Of a stretch of 64,000 nucleotides of DNA, positions 1 to 12,340 are shown piece after piece. The notes beneath the pieces are model-generated. The model was not told the origin of the DNA. It did not search any database and saw only the letters and a list, made by a program, of their open reading frames with translations. The translations under genes and the position numbers were made by a program. The DNA lies in assembly GCA_036245525.1 (NCBI GenBank), contig BTPG01000004.1, positions 214,270,523 to 214,334,522 of the forward strand, read 5' to 3'. Every line of letters starts with the position of its first letter. Within the stretch, counting starts at the first letter, position 1. This DNA comes from Semisulcospira habei. Lineage: Eukaryota > Mollusca > Gastropoda > Semisulcospiridae.

Positions 1-162
1 CGTCCCCAGTGCAGCGGTCCTCAGGAACTACGTCCCCAGTGCAGCGGTCCTCAGGAACTACGTCCCCAGTGCAGCGGTCCTCAGGAACTACGTCCCCAGT
101 GCAGCGGTCCTCAGGAACTACGTCCCCAGTGCAGCGGTCCTCAGGAACTACGTCCCCAGTGC
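1..162. repeat. 30-bp minisatellite
   Basis: Five exact head-to-tail copies of a 30-bp unit (key words CGTCCCCAGTGCAGCGG and TCCTCAGGAACTA) plus a partial sixth. It runs off the left edge of the window, so its full length is unknown. The open frame across it only reflects a period divisible by 3. Confidence 0.95.
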
Positions 163-263
163 GAAACGTCTTCGGGCCCACTGCGACCGTCGTGAGCCCG
201 AGGACTTTCGCTTTCTGGGATAGTACGTAGTTTGAAAAGGAAATCAGGTAGTGCATATATTTT

Positions 264-632
264 GTGGGTGTGAACCGGCCCACAGACTGGGGTGGGTATG
301 ATGAACCGGCCCACAGACTGGGGTGGGTATGAACCGGCCCACAGACTGGGGTGGGTATGATGAACCGGCCCACAGACTGGGATGGGTATGAACCGGCCCA
401 CAGACTGGGGTGGGTATGATGAACCGGCCCACAGACTGGGGTGGGTATGAACCGGCCCACAGACTGGGGTGGGTATGATGAACCGGCCCACAGACTGGGG
501 TGGGTATGAACCGGCCCACAGACTGGGGTGGGTATGATGAACCGGCCCACCGACTGGGGTGGGTATGAACCGGCACACAGACTGGGGTGGGTATGAACCG
601 GCCCACAGACTGGGGTGGGTATGAACCGGCCC
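264..632. repeat. 28/31-bp alternating minisatellite
   Basis: About 12 copies of a unit built on GAACCGGCCCACAGACTGGG. Spacing alternates between 28 and 31 bp, so the higher-order period is about 59 bp. The last copies lose the alternation. No coding function is supported. Confidence 0.95.
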
Positions 633-674
633 CTCTAGCGCATTGGCCAGGATATAAACCGACAGACATTTTCT

Positions 675-1180
675 TCATTTATTTTTGTGATCATGGCTTG
701 ACTTCGCGAACGAAGATTCTATAGCACGTCGTCTGCAGGCATTTTCGTGACTGCGGAGGCCAATCCGGGACAGGCAGGTTCGACCGCAGTGGCTGCAGGG
801 GAAGGTCTGGTCAGGGTTCTGAGTTACGACAACTCTGTTTTTTCTCCTGAGCCGCTTGTCCTTGAGGTTAGCTCTGCGAGAGTCCTCAAAGGAGACGGCT
901 GCCTTGTGAATGGTGGAGCGCCAGGTGTCACGGTCCGCAGCAAGCCGAAGACCACTGGCGGTGGTCGATTTGGCAGGCACTAAGTGACTTCTTGAGACCG
1001 TCTTTGTATCTCTTCTTTGGTGCCCCTCTGACTCGGTGTCCAGTGGCGAGCTCGCCGAACAGAGTGATCTTGGGTAGGCGATGATCCTCCATCCTGGAGA
1101 CGTGCCCCGCCCAGCGAAGCTGTGTCCGCAGCAGCAAAGCCTCGATGTGATAGTGCACAGATTTAAGGTGTCTCATTTTA
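675..1180 (-). pseudogene. LINE reverse-transcriptase C-terminal fragment
   Basis: On the minus strand, 928-1176 encodes a segment with LRWAGHVSRMEDHRLPK, and 675-980 continues with DTWRS and then a zinc-finger-like CX2C-X12-H-X4-C knuckle (CSHCGRTC...H...C). These two blocks are the usual C-terminus of a widespread invertebrate non-LTR retrotransposon ORF2. They sit in different frames, so there is a frameshift near 940-970. The endonuclease and RT core are missing: the copy is 5'-truncated and dead. The stop codon lies in an A-rich 3' end. The clade is not assigned. Confidence 0.8.
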
Positions 1181-1968
1181 GATGGAACTTTCAGTGAACG
1201 TGGCGGAAAGTTTCCTTAATGTGAGTGCGAAGAGGCGGTGGAGCCCCGCACAGCTTTGACCCCGCGAACTATCCAGCCGTGTCAAATGTAGTCAACACAT
1301 GCACAAACCAGCAGGCGTCAGTGCAGCTGCCACCTTTTCTCAGAATGCGGACTAAACGCGTGTCGTCATGCATCATCCCTCGTAAAGCACAGGCGACGCA
1401 AACGGAATTTGCACGGCGCACCGGCCCAGACACGTTCAGTTTATGACAAAGGCTTGTTGATGATAAACAGCCGCATTCGCCCCTACACACGGTCCAGATA
1501 CAGATAGAACCTCGTTCGCTGACGTGTGTAACCCAGTAAACAAAGATCCTCGGACCCACGACGGTCGCAGTCGGGCCCGCGCACGGATGTGGTTCGAGGG
1601 ACTTTGCGACTGGGGAAGGCTCCCTTGCAACAATCAGACGAACTTAGAAGGTCCGCGTCTGTCCGCCACTGTGCGAGAAAACGCCCCGCGCGCAGGAAGA
1701 AACATCTTCAGCGACATCTTCATGCTCGTCATGCCGGACCAGATCTTTCACGTGAAAGATGTCAGTTGATCGAGATTCAAACAAACTCTAGCCTTGTCAC
1801 GACACTTGAAGTCAAGAAGCTCCCCCCCACCCCCCCACCCCCCCCCCCCACCCCGCTTGATTGGCTGTCCGGATGTCAATTCTTCATGTGACATCACAAG
1901 ACGTGGTTTCGATTGGCCGATACGCGAACTTCCGTTCCGTGTAACATCAATAAACGGCACACCCAAAT
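1181..1968. other. No gene seen; dispersed repeat fragment and poly-C tract
   Basis: No supported gene. Positions 1549-1625 carry a GC-rich motif (ACGACGGTCGCAGTCGGGCC) that recurs inverted near 163-222 and partly at 3222-3266, so it is probably a dispersed repeat. A C-rich run lies at about 1820-1853. Confidence 0.5.
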
Positions 1969-1969
1969 G

Positions 1970-2062
1970 CGCAAAAGGCCATCGGGTCTGACGTGGACCG
2001 CTGTTGGCCCGCGCACGGCCGTGCGCGGGCTGACGTCGGCCCGATGGCCTTTTGCGCGTTGG
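1970..2062. repeat. Palindrome PalE, copy 1
   Basis: Inverted repeat with arms GCGCAAAAGGCCATCGGG / CCCGATGGCCTTTTGCGC and an internal self-complementary CCCGCGCACGGC-type core. A diverged relative lies at 30673-30800, so this is a dispersed hairpin (MITE-like) family. Confidence 0.85.
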
Positions 2063-2160
2063 GACTTACCCTAAGTTACAGCCGGCACGGCCATGTCCTG
2101 AACAAAATGATATCGAATCTTTCTATTCACAGGCCATCCCATTACACGCGACCTCTTCCT

Positions 2161-2559
2161 TGCCGAGAAAACAGCGAACATCATGTCACCCAACTGCAAG
2201 AGGCCATGGTCCTCATGAGCCCCCGCAGCTGCGAGGGCTCTGGAAGATCCAGGGGTGCATCAGCTCCCCCTAGGGGTGGGTGGGTGGGGGGTTCAGCTGT
2301 TTGTTTGGGACCTTTAACCTGACACAAAGGCCTCCCGACGGAGAAGACATAGACATAGACATAAGACATTTATTCACCAAGTAAACGTTACAAGGATTTT
2401 TGTGTGAGAAGGAGGTGAGGGGGGGGGGGGGGGGAGGGGGGGGGGGCGGAACCGCTGGAACCCCATCAGATCCGCCCCAGGGATCTATGCCTCTTGATGG
2501 AACCAATTTGTATCCATGTTTCGTGGATGGCTGAGGATTTTTGACATTTGAACTTATTG

Positions 2560-2633
<74 letters not shown>

Positions 2634-2707
2634 ATTATTATTTTTATAATTATTATTATTATTATTACTTCTAAAAGACAGCCTGCGTTCACTGGCAGGG
2701 AAGGGGT
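2161..2707. mobile_element. Degraded PalA MITE, copy 1
   Basis: Left part GCCGAGAAAACAG followed by the PalA stem (GAGGCCATGGTCCTCATGAG) at 2195-2230. The right stem (GGGATCTATGCCTCTTG) is at 2480-2497, followed by the family's right body (CCAATTTGTATCCATGTTTC). The right terminus CTGGCAGGGAAGGGGTT is near 2690-2707. The loop has been replaced by unrelated sequence including a poly-G run (2419-2447), and an ATT microsatellite sits in the right body. Confidence 0.65.
2558..2667. repeat. (ATT)n microsatellite
   Basis: Long ATT/TTA trinucleotide array, slightly interrupted near its right end, inside the right half of a degraded PalA element. Confidence 0.95.
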
Positions 2708-2866
2708 TCTGCTTCATAATTACCCCAAATGGCGAGACTCACAACCTGCACGTCAGAGTTATCTGTCACGGATCCAGGATACACGTAACTGCGCCTATCA
2801 GTGAAAACCATTTCCGATATGAGGCAACGCCGACTTAGTGCAGTCTGCCTTGAACTTCACAAAGCT

Positions 2867-2958
2867 TGCAAGAGGCATAGATCTTCATGAGCCCCCGCTT
2901 TCAGCGGGGGCTCATGAAGATCTATACCTCTTGCAGTTGTGTGTGTGTGTGTGTGTGT
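2867..2958. repeat. PalA palindrome copy 2 plus (GT)n
   Basis: Near-perfect 69-bp hairpin at 2867-2935: arm GCAAGAGGCATAGATCTTCA, GC-rich turn CCCCCGCTTTCAGCGGGGG. It is followed at once by a short GT array (2937-2958). Confidence 0.9.
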
Positions 2959-3271
2959 GAAATTTACGCCCACGCTGCTCAAGTGCAGCAGGCGATTGAA
3001 GTGGAGTCTAAGCGATGAAAAGGTGCGAAGGAAAAACGAAGTAGCCACAGTGATGATGGAAATAGCACACTCGCGTGACGTTTGTAATTTGGCCTAAGTC
3101 ATGCATGCCACATTATGATCTTACGATTGAGAACTTTTTTTTTTTTTTTTTTTTTTTTTGTGAGGAGGGTGGGGGTGAGGGTGGGAGGGTAGGTAGGGTC
3201 TCAATGACCAAAACGGTTGTGCGCGGGCCCACTGCGGGCCCGAAAACGTTTTGCTACTGGGGATGGGACGA

Positions 3272-3590
3272 GTCCGAAATAGCTCAGGCGGTTAAGCGTC
3301 GGAGCAGGAGAGCGAAGGGAATCGCCCGGTCGTGGGTTGGAATCCCCGTCCCGGCCCCGGTAGCTGGACTCGCAATCCAGGGGGAAAAGACGGATTTGTT
3401 CCATAGCATGTCCGCTGAAAGGTCCTGGTAAATCAAAGTGGCACAGTTGCAGTGCGCCTGAGTTGATCAGTGTTCAGGTCGTATTCCATAGGCAATAGAT
3501 TTCAATGTCCCCCATAACCCGCCCGTTAGGGCCGTCCATTATCACTTCGGTGCCGTGGACGTTAAACCCGGAACTAATCAATCAATCAAT
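3272..3590 (+). mobile_element. SINE-1, full copy
   Basis: tRNA-derived head: A-box-like AGCTCAGGCGGTTAAG and B-box-like GTCGTGGGTTGGAATCC, so Pol III transcription is expected from what is known of SINEs. The body contains GCACAGTTGCAGTGCGCC, and the 3' end has GTGCCGTGGACGTTAA followed by AATC repeats. Other copies lie at 34357-34652, 12341-12945 (interrupted) and 11282-11468 (5'-truncated). It is not a functional tRNA gene. Confidence 0.88.
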
Positions 3591-4192
3591 GGAGAGAGGG
3601 GGAAAAGGGGGGAGGGGTAAGGGTACTTGATAAGGGGTGGGTGTGGATGAAGGTGAGGGAAGGGGTGGGGTGGGGGGGGGTGGGGGTGGGGGTAGAGGGG
3701 TGTCGATAGGTAATGGATGAAGGAGGGTACAGAACATGAACTAATTATCACTAGTAATGATGCTTCCACGAACAGTTGACACATTGTGTTCTATGCGTTC
3801 GTAAGTCAGTCCTCTCCCTCTCCCTGCCCCCCTCTCCCCCGTCTATTCTCCATCTTACGCGCATCCAACGAGTAAATCGTCCATTTAAGGATATATCCAG
3901 ACGTTTAAAAATAACAAAATACAAACAAACAAACAAACAACGACAAGAACAACAACTATAACAAAAACCACTAGCACCAAAAACAACAACAAAGTCAATA
4001 ACGATGGACCAAATATCACTCTGCGTAGTTCGCTTATTACAAGACAACAGCCAGACATAAAAACATTGTTTCCTGGAGTCCCGACGACAATGTCTGTCAT
4101 TTATCTGGCTTATAACAGTTTTTCCATACTACAACAAAAAGCACTGGTCCTAAACGCAATTTGCCATAGATCAAACGTGTACTGTATTTGTA
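3591..4192. other. No gene seen; purine-rich then A-rich DNA
   Basis: 3591-3720 is strongly G-rich on this strand. 3921-3990 is CAAA/CAA-rich. No coding region is supported. Confidence 0.5.

Positions 4193-4255
<63 letters not shown>
4193..4255. repeat. (TAA)n microsatellite, left half
   Basis: TAA array ending exactly at the 5' LTR of the adjacent gypsy element. The matching array resumes right after the 3' LTR at 9553, so both look like one microsatellite split by the insertion. Confidence 0.9.
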
Positions 4256-4667
4256 TGTTACGATTGTGGTTGTGTTGTTCTGTGAGAGCATACATGTGTT
4301 AATCGTAGGAAACGATCCGATTTTTATTTGAGCTATCATGGTTACGTATCACGTACCTTTTCAGTGAGATTCTTTATCGTTCGTGTACATGTAACGTTGG
4401 GGAGTAGGCAACATTTTGCAACATGTTGTTTTCTGTGCGCGTGAAATTAACAGGCGTCCAGTGTGTGTTTTGAAAGGTCGTGAACGGTTTGCCATTTTTG
4501 TGAGACATCGCTGAATTAAAATATTGTTGGAACTGTTACTCCTGTGCAGCCTACATCCTTAAGCCACGTGTGACGGGTTGCAGCTGAATTAAGTTTATTT
4601 AAACGAACCTTACGTGCGTGCGTCTGGTGTGTTTATCATACTACGACTACGACTCAACCACGTAACA
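4256..4667 (+). repeat. 5' LTR of gypsy element 1
   Basis: 412 bp, TGTTACG...CGTAACA. Compared with the 976-bp 3' LTR it lacks two internal blocks, at the TTCGTG/TACATG junction (about 4385) and the GTGAGAC/ATCGCTG junction (about 4507). After the LTR comes TTTTGGCACCTCC, where a primer binding site starting TGG would be expected; I could not match it to a tRNA. Confidence 0.88.
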
Positions 4668-4749
4668 TTTTGGCACCTCCAAAGGGACTTCTTCAGTTGA
4701 CTCAGTGGAAAGGGTAGCCGGAGAAAACAGCCAGCAGTGAAACGCAGAG

Positions 4750-6148
<1,399 letters not shown>

Positions 6149-6155
6149 GAGTGAA

Positions 6156-6587
6156 GTGCCGAACATGCCGGTGGTTTCAGGATTCGTCGAAAACACACCA
6201 GTGAGAGTGCTGAGAGATACCGGTTGTAGTTGCATCATCGTGAGAGAGGACCTAGTAACTGAAGACCAGAAGCTACAGGAGTGGACCACCCTCATTTTGG
6301 CCGACGGAACTGTAAGGATTATTCCCCTTGCCAATGTCAGTGTCGACACTCCGTACCTGAAAGGAGAGGTGAAGGCGTTGTGCGTCAAGACCCCTGTCTA
6401 CGATCTTATCATCGGAAACTTTGATGGTGCAAGAAACGCAGACGATCCAGATCCAGAGTGGAAACCTGAAACATGTGCTGTTACCACAAGAAGTCAAGCA
6501 AAGAAGAGTCACCAGACCATCCCTCTAAAAGTGGCGGACAACACGGAAACAGCTGTGGTGAATAGGGAAAGGCTGGTGGAGCTATAA
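6156..6587 (+). pseudogene. Retropepsin-like protease segment
   Basis: Contains the aspartic protease signature LRDTGCSCIIV (catalytic DTG) about 20 residues in, and LIIGNFDGA near the expected second half (ILGN-like). It lies directly after gag in another frame. A stop at 6585-6587 cuts it off from integrase, so the polyprotein is broken. Confidence 0.82.
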
Positions 6588-6633
6588 AAACGCCGACCCC
6601 ACACTTGACAAGTTCCGGGGTCAGACCGAGCCC

Positions 6634-7790
6634 GTGACGCGAAAGGGAAAAGAGATAACATTCGAGACCAAGAAAAATATCTTGTACCGGATATTTGACA
6701 GCAATGGAGATAAACCTGTGCGTCAAGTAGTAGTTCCTGAACCTTTGAGAATGCAGGTGATGAAATTGGCCCATGATTTCATATTAGGAGGACATTTGGG
6801 AATCAACAAGACCCTCGATAGGATCCGAGCCGTCTTCTACTGACCTGATATGGGAGGCGACGTCACCCGATTATGCAGGTCAGGCGACATGCCAGAAGAC
6901 AATTTCCAAAAGAAAACTGCGCAAGGTTCCTCTAGAGAAAATACCATTGATCGATTTGCCTTTCAAGCGCGTAGCTGTGGACCTGGTGGGGCCAATATCC
7001 CCTCTAAGTGAAGATGGTCATCGCTACATTTTGACCCTGGTGGACTTCGCTACACGTTATCCTGAGGCCATACCATTGAAGAAGATCGACACTCCAACAG
7101 TGGCAGAGGCGCTCGTCGACATGTTCAGCCGTTTGGGGATTCCTGAGGAGATCCTGAGTGACCTGGGAACTCAGTTTGTGTCCGACTGCATGGAGGAAGT
7201 CAACCGGCTATTGAGCATCCGACACTTTACTACCACCCCTTATCACCCCATGTGTAACGGGTTGGTTGAAAAGTTTAATGGAACATTGAAGGCTATGCTG
7301 AAGAAACTGTGCTGAACAGCCAAGGTTGTGGCATAGATGCCTTGCTCTTCGCATACCGTGAAGTTCATCAGGATTCGACAGGGTTTTCTCCTTTTGAATT
7401 ACTGTATGGTAGGACTGTAAGGGGGCCCATGCACATCCTGAAGGAGCTGTGGACGCGCCTGAGGTGAAGATCAGCTACCAGTATGTCTTCGACCTGAGAG
7501 AGAAGCTGGAAGATACCCTCAGGATGGCTCGAAAAGAACTGGGGAAGGCGCAGAACAAGGGAAAGCATTATTACTATGATCGTAAGGCGAAACCTCGACG
7601 ATTCCAGCCAGGTGACCAGGTATTGGTTCTTCTTCCTACCGACAAAACAAACTCCTGATGCAGTGGAAGGGGCCCTCGTTGTCGACACAGTGGTTGGCAT
7701 CAACGACTACAGAGTCAAGGTCAACAACAAGGTGAAAACTTACCATGCTAATCTGCTGAAGAAGTATATTGAGAGAGGTCGTCAAGACAA
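6634..7790 (+). pseudogene. Integrase, fragmented, upstream of RT
   Basis: The zinc-binding start has H...H (LAHDFILGGHLG), but the CC half is frame-shifted after a stop at 6841. The catalytic core at 6947-7315 keeps VAVDLVGP (first Asp), LSDLGTQF (second Asp) and NGLVEKFNGT (Glu). The C-terminal part continues across frames: FAYREVHQDSTGF-like, a GDQVLVLLP stretch at about 7610 and the YHANLLKKY module at 7741-7767. Integrase joins element DNA to the host chromosome. At least three frame breaks disable it. Confidence 0.85.
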
Positions 7791-8355
7791 AACACAACTG
7801 GCAGCATCGGTGCGTCTTGCTGATGAAAAGCTAGACGACGAGAACCTGTTTGACCTTAATGAACTCCGCCACAAGGAGGATGTAGAAGACATCCAGTTCG
7901 GTCAGAATCTGACACAGACTCAACGAGAAGAACTGCGCGTCCTGACTCAAGAGTTCGAGCATGGGTTTACACCTGACCCAGGGACAACAGACACCGTCCA
8001 GCACGAGGTTAATCTGACATCGAACAAGCCGGATAACGACGAGCCTTGTCGTCTGCTTCGCAACACAAGAGATAGACTGAGGGAGAATGTTGGGAAGACG
8101 ACGGACTCGGGAGTCGTCAGAGATTCCAGCTCGCCAGTGGTTATCGCGAAGGAACCAGAGAGATCCAATTTGGTGTGTATGGACTTTCATACTTTCCGTA
8201 AGCCGACAGTGTTCGACCTAGGACCAGTAACCTTTGAACTGTGAACTGTACCCCATGATTTGGAGATGTTTCAGAAGTAAACTTTGACATTAATTTTTAG
8301 TTTAATCAAGGGCTCGCAGAACTTTGGAGCGGATTACCTGAGCAGAACAGTTTAA
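7791..8355 (+). pseudogene. RT start and RNase H end, rest deleted
   Basis: The frame open to 8244 carries the pre-RT linker and the first RT blocks (HEVNLTSNKP, RDRLRENV, SSPVVIAKEPERSNLVCMDF). It then stops before the catalytic YxDD box. Near 8310-8345 a short remnant reads like the extreme RNase H end (GADYLSRT). The roughly 1.2 kb encoding the RT palm/thumb and most of RNase H is absent. This is an internal deletion; compare the intact gypsy element 2. Confidence 0.78.
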
Positions 8356-8561
8356 AGAAACATTTTGGTGTCCATGAGAGTTTAAAGGGACATGTCTTCG
8401 CTCAGGACAGTTTAAAGGAGCTGTGAGACGATCATTTTAAAAGTAGTTGATTTGATTTCATTTTGATGTGAGATTTTTTATTATTTATGGTTTTGTGTAG
8501 GTTTACACATCCACAACCGTATTTTGAGGTTTGAGAAGACATTTTTGTGAAATTTCATTCT

Positions 8562-8576
8562 AAAAGAGGGGGGTAA
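8562..8576 (+). promoter_or_regulatory. Polypurine tract of gypsy element 1
   Basis: AAAAGAGGGGGGTAA lies directly before the 3' LTR, the expected plus-strand priming site. Element 2 has a matching GGGAGGGGGTA at the same place. Confidence 0.8.
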
Positions 8577-9552
8577 TGTTACGATTGTGGTTGTGTTGTC
8601 CTGTGAGAGCATACATGTGTTAATCGTAGGAAACGATCCGATTTTTATTTGAGCTATCATGGTTACGTATCACGTACCTTTTCAGTGAGATTCTTTATCG
8701 TTCGTGCATGATAGCGGATTTGGTTTTGTTGTGATACGCTAATTCATCAAGTTTAGTCCGGAAGCTTCTAGAAAAGTCGCGCGGAGAAGAGCGGTCGATT
8801 GTTGTTTTGCGTAGATTAGCTGAGAATGAACCAGAACGTTCGAGCAAAATCGCGCTGTCTAGTGACCTCGAACATGTAACATCGGGGAGTAGGCAACATT
8901 TTGCAACATGTTGTTTTCTGTGCGCGTGAAATTGACAGCCGTCCAGTGTGTGTTTTGAAAGGTCGTGAACGGTTTGCCATATTTTTGTGAGACGTCATTA
9001 CACAATAGGATTTGGGGCTGAAATGAACAGTCGAATTTTTGTAGACTATTTCAGTTTATTCCAGAAAGTTCTTCTTGTATTAATATTTATGAGTTTCAGT
9101 TACGTGTTCCGTTCTGATTGGTTGTGTTGAGTAAATTCTTTGGATTATTCAAGAAAGTTGTCTTACTTTATAAAGTTATTGCTAGGAGAGCACGTGTGTA
9201 CATTGTCTTGCATTGTCAGTTGTAGAGAGTTTATCGTAGGTACGTGGCCCGTATATGGTGTACATTGTGAGAGACGCAGCGTAACGGTGGTGTACGTTGT
9301 ATGAGAAACTTTGTGTCGCCAGTGTGGACATTTGCAGAAGAGACATTGTATCAGTGTTGGTGCATTTGGGAATGCATTGTGTGGAGATCGCATCGCTGAA
9401 TTAAAATATTGTTGGAACTGTTACTCCAGTGTAGCCTACATCCTTAAGCCACGTGTGACGGGTTGCAGCTGAATGAAGTTTATTTAAAAGAACCTTACGT
9501 GCGTGCGTCTGGTGTGTTTATCATACTACGACTACGACTCAACCACGTAACA
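8577..9552 (+). repeat. 3' LTR of gypsy element 1
   Basis: 976 bp, TGTTACG...CGTAACA. It is the longer and presumably complete LTR form; the 5' LTR has lost about 560 bp in two blocks. Confidence 0.88.
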
Positions 9553-9560
9553 ATAACAAC

Positions 9561-9624
<64 letters not shown>

Positions 9625-9625
9625 G
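9553..9625. repeat. (TAA)n microsatellite, right half
   Basis: Resumes directly after the LTR with AATAAC-type units and then pure AAT. It is the other half of the array at 4193-4255. Confidence 0.9.
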
Positions 9626-9738
9626 TACTCATAACACTAATAATACTAACATACAAATAAAGATGTTGATGATAATAATCATGACAATAATAATAATTCA
9701 ATCATTATCATCATCATCATCATCATATTTATAAACTC

Positions 9739-9872
9739 CCTGCAGTGCAGGCTCTAAGGCAAAGTCCCTGCAGTGCAGGCTCTAAGGCAAAGTCCCTGCA
9801 GTGCAGGCTCTAAGGCAAAGTCCCTGGCAGTGCAGGCTCTAAGGCAAACTCCCTGCAGTGCAGGCTCTAAGC
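9739..9872. repeat. 28-bp minisatellite
   Basis: Five copies of a 28-bp unit (CCCTGCAGTGCAGGCTCTAA, GGCAAAGT). One copy has a 1-bp insertion. The unit contains the small palindrome CTGCAGTGCAG. Confidence 0.93.
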
Positions 9873-10175
9873 ACTGCACATGGCAAGACAAAAATGACAA
9901 AAACTTGAAGAAACAAAAATCGCGCGTAACTTTCTGTTTTCTCAAACACTCTCTCCTCTAGCTCTCCCCTCCTCCTCTCCCCTCCTCCTCCCCCCTATCC
10001 TTCTCCCGTCCATCACCACACAGTCAGGCTCCTTTCCTGTTGAGTTTGGTACTAACCGGGGTGTTTTCAAACACTCGCAAGCAAACTTGTCCCTAGTGTG
10101 TCACCGTCGTGCAAAGTCGTCCTCTCATTACAGCTCCCGTAGGTTCCGCCTTGTCTTGAATCAAACGCACTCAAT
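9873..10175. other. No gene seen
   Basis: A C/T-rich stretch at about 9958-10015, otherwise unremarkable. No feature supported. Confidence 0.5.
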
Positions 10176-10380
10176 TTAACCCATTTAACCCCGAGGTCCC
10201 ACTTTGCAGGTGTCGCTTAACGACTATCAACCAGCTGCAGGAGGTGGATCGACCATGATAATTCAAGGGTAGTGCCAGATTAGCTTGGTGCCTGTCGGCG
10301 CCAAGCTAATCTGGCACTACCCTTGAATTATCACGGTCGATCCATCGCCTGCTGTAGTGCGTCAGGCGTAAGAGGGTTGC
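10176..10380. mobile_element. PalC MITE, copy 1
   Basis: Central hairpin with arms ATCGACCATGATAATTCAAG and the inner block AGATTAGCTTGG(T/C)GCC. The left end begins TTAACCCATTTAACCCC; the right end is GAGGGTTGC, apparently a mutated TTAA. The family shares its body with 26417-26600 and 45646-46118. No protein coded; it would depend on a transposase supplied elsewhere. Confidence 0.85.
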
Positions 10381-10498
10381 ATTTTCGTCCCACAAAAAAA
10401 GCACAACCCTTGCGCTTCAAGGCACAGCTTTTTTTTCAACGCAACTTCGGCACCGAAGAACTTTTCAGCTCAAGAAGCAAGGACACAAAATACATCGA

Positions 10499-10564
10499 GC
10501 AAGAGACATATAACCTCGTGAGCACCCCGCGACTGCGAGGTTTATGAGGTTCTATGTCTCTTGC
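10499..10564. repeat. PalA palindrome, copy 3
   Basis: Diverged PalA hairpin: GCAAGAGACATATAACCTC / GAGGTTCTATGTCTCTTGC around a CCGCGACTGCGAGG turn, followed by the AGTTGGGTGGTGTT flank also seen next to the copies at 58.4 and 60.2 kb. Confidence 0.85.
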
Positions 10565-11013
10565 AGTTGGGTGGTGTTGGCTTTTTTCTCTGCCTCGTTA
10601 AAAGGGTTAAAAACGAAGACGGAGTTGTTCCCCTTTGCTGGACACTTAAAAAACCAACAACAAAAACTGAACCCGCCACTTTTCCTTTAATTGGTGAATC
10701 TAATTTACATTCTCTAAAGAAGGTTGGCGTGTGCGTGCTGTCGAATCCTGTCCGAATTTAGCATCGCTAATTTGAGACACCAGCCTCCATTCATCAGGAG
10801 AAGAAAAAACACTCGCCACCCAAACATCTGTGGAGAAACCGCAAGAAGTTGGACGCAAAACAGACACATGAAAGTCCCTCGAAAACCTGAAAGTGCGCCG
10901 GTATTAGCATCCGCCATATCATTATTAGCGAGGTTACGTTTAGGCCGAACGACTGTGAACCACGGACGAGAGCGAAATCACAGTGGACAGCCAGTTTCTG
11001 CTATAAGCGTAGA

Positions 11014-11102
11014 GAACATTCCAAACATCTCTAAGAGGCATAGATCCTCATGAGCCCTCCGGGCTCATGAGGATCTATGCCTCTTGGAGATGTTCAGAGT
11101 GT
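11014..11102. repeat. PalA-prime palindrome, copy 1
   Basis: Extended hairpin: arms AACATCTCTAAGAGGCATAG / CTATGCCTCTTGGAGATGTT with a tight CCTCC loop. The right flank (GTTGAGAGTCG, CAAACGTAACC) is shared with 28042-28200, so this is a subfamily with its own body. Confidence 0.85.
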
Positions 11103-11281
11103 TTTGTTTAGTGCTGCCGTTCATTGTTGAGAGTCGTTGGCTTCAAACGTAACCTCAATGATCATTCAGCCTGATTCCTTAGAAGAAACAACTTAACAAA
11201 CACACAAACAGGAAAAGGACAGTTTTGCAGGAATAACAAACACACGAGTAAACAAGCAAGAAACGTTCAGAGAATAATTCA

Positions 11282-11468
11282 GGGGAAGAAAAGGCTTGTT
11301 CAATAGCATGTCCGTGGAAAGTTCCTGGTGAGTCAAAGTGGCACAGTTGCAGTGCGCCTGAATTGATCTGTGTTCACGCAATGGACGTCCCTGTTCTCCA
11401 TGACCCGCCCGTCCGGGCCGACCATTATCAGTTCGGTGCCGTGGACGTTATACTCCGAAATAACCAAC
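11282..11468 (+). mobile_element. SINE-1 fragment, 5'-truncated
   Basis: Matches the SINE-1 body from AAGGCTTGTTCAATAGCATG to GTGCCGTGGACGTTA and lacks the tRNA-like head. Confidence 0.82.
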
Positions 11469-11923
11469 AAAAGAAACGCACAAACAATTAAAAAAAGTTC
11501 AACCAAGCAAGCAAGCAAGCAACCAACCAAATAACCAACCAACCAGCAAACCGACCAAATCAGCGCACATCCAAACATGCACCCAATTTTGTCCGTAAGT
11601 CAACGCACGGAAGCAGACTAAACACCAACCAACATTTCCACACAAGCACAAATTTATCCAAACGCCTTATTCGGTGAGAGCGTCACTGCGAGGCAGTTTG
11701 ACATTTGCGTGGCTTTGTGTCGGGAGGTATAGTCAACAAATCCTTTCCCTCCCGCTAATCCCCGGTAATCTACTGTCGCTAAACTGCTAAACATCACAGA
11801 TACCCGACAAGCCCTCGGCAATGTTTCACGTTCCCATCACCAGGTCGCGGGCAACAATCCGGCGGCAACGCACAGTCCTCGACTCAACCCGAAAGATTCC
11901 TCAATTTGCGGATGGTAATGTCA
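11469..11923. other. No gene seen
   Basis: Short AACC/AAGC repeats at 11500-11545, otherwise nothing recognised. Confidence 0.5.
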
Positions 11924-11991
11924 GCAAAAGGCATAGATTCTCATGAGCCCCTGGCTGCAGGCAGGGGCTCATGAGAATCTATGCCTCTTGC
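11924..11991. repeat. PalA palindrome, copy 4
   Basis: 68-bp hairpin: GCAAAAGGCATAGATTCTCA / TGAGAATCTATGCCTCTTGC, turn CCCCTGGCTGCAGGCAGGGG. Confidence 0.9.
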
Positions 11992-12340
11992 AGATGGAAC
12001 GACTGTATGAGCACGGTGGAACAGTAAGAGTCTATGAACAAGATTTGTGTCTGATATTGCGGTTTATGGACGGTCAGGATAATGACGCGCTCTTCACGAT
12101 TGCTGCGCACGGGACAGCCGCGTGGAACTGTAAAAGGTATGAGAGGGAGATAAATATTTAATTAAATTCTACTTTATTTGAGTTTTTGACAGGAACATGT
12201 ATAGTCTGTTAGGCTGCCCTACTGTAGTTTGTAGGTATACAGTACATACATTCTAAAGTTCCTCCTGTATTGTATAACTTGAAGAATGTTTCAATAGGGA
12301 CGACCCGGCCATGGCCGGAACACAACGAATTACTAATCAG

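Noticed and set aside
1225..1891. Short overlapping frames in GC-rich DNA
   Set aside because: No domain, no conserved motif, and frames on both strands are of equal length, as expected by chance.
2466..2804. Poly-Asn / poly-Ile frames
   Set aside because: Translations of the ATT microsatellite.
3272..3360. tRNA gene
   Set aside because: A and B boxes are present, but the sequence does not close a full cloverleaf and continues into a SINE body found in several copies.
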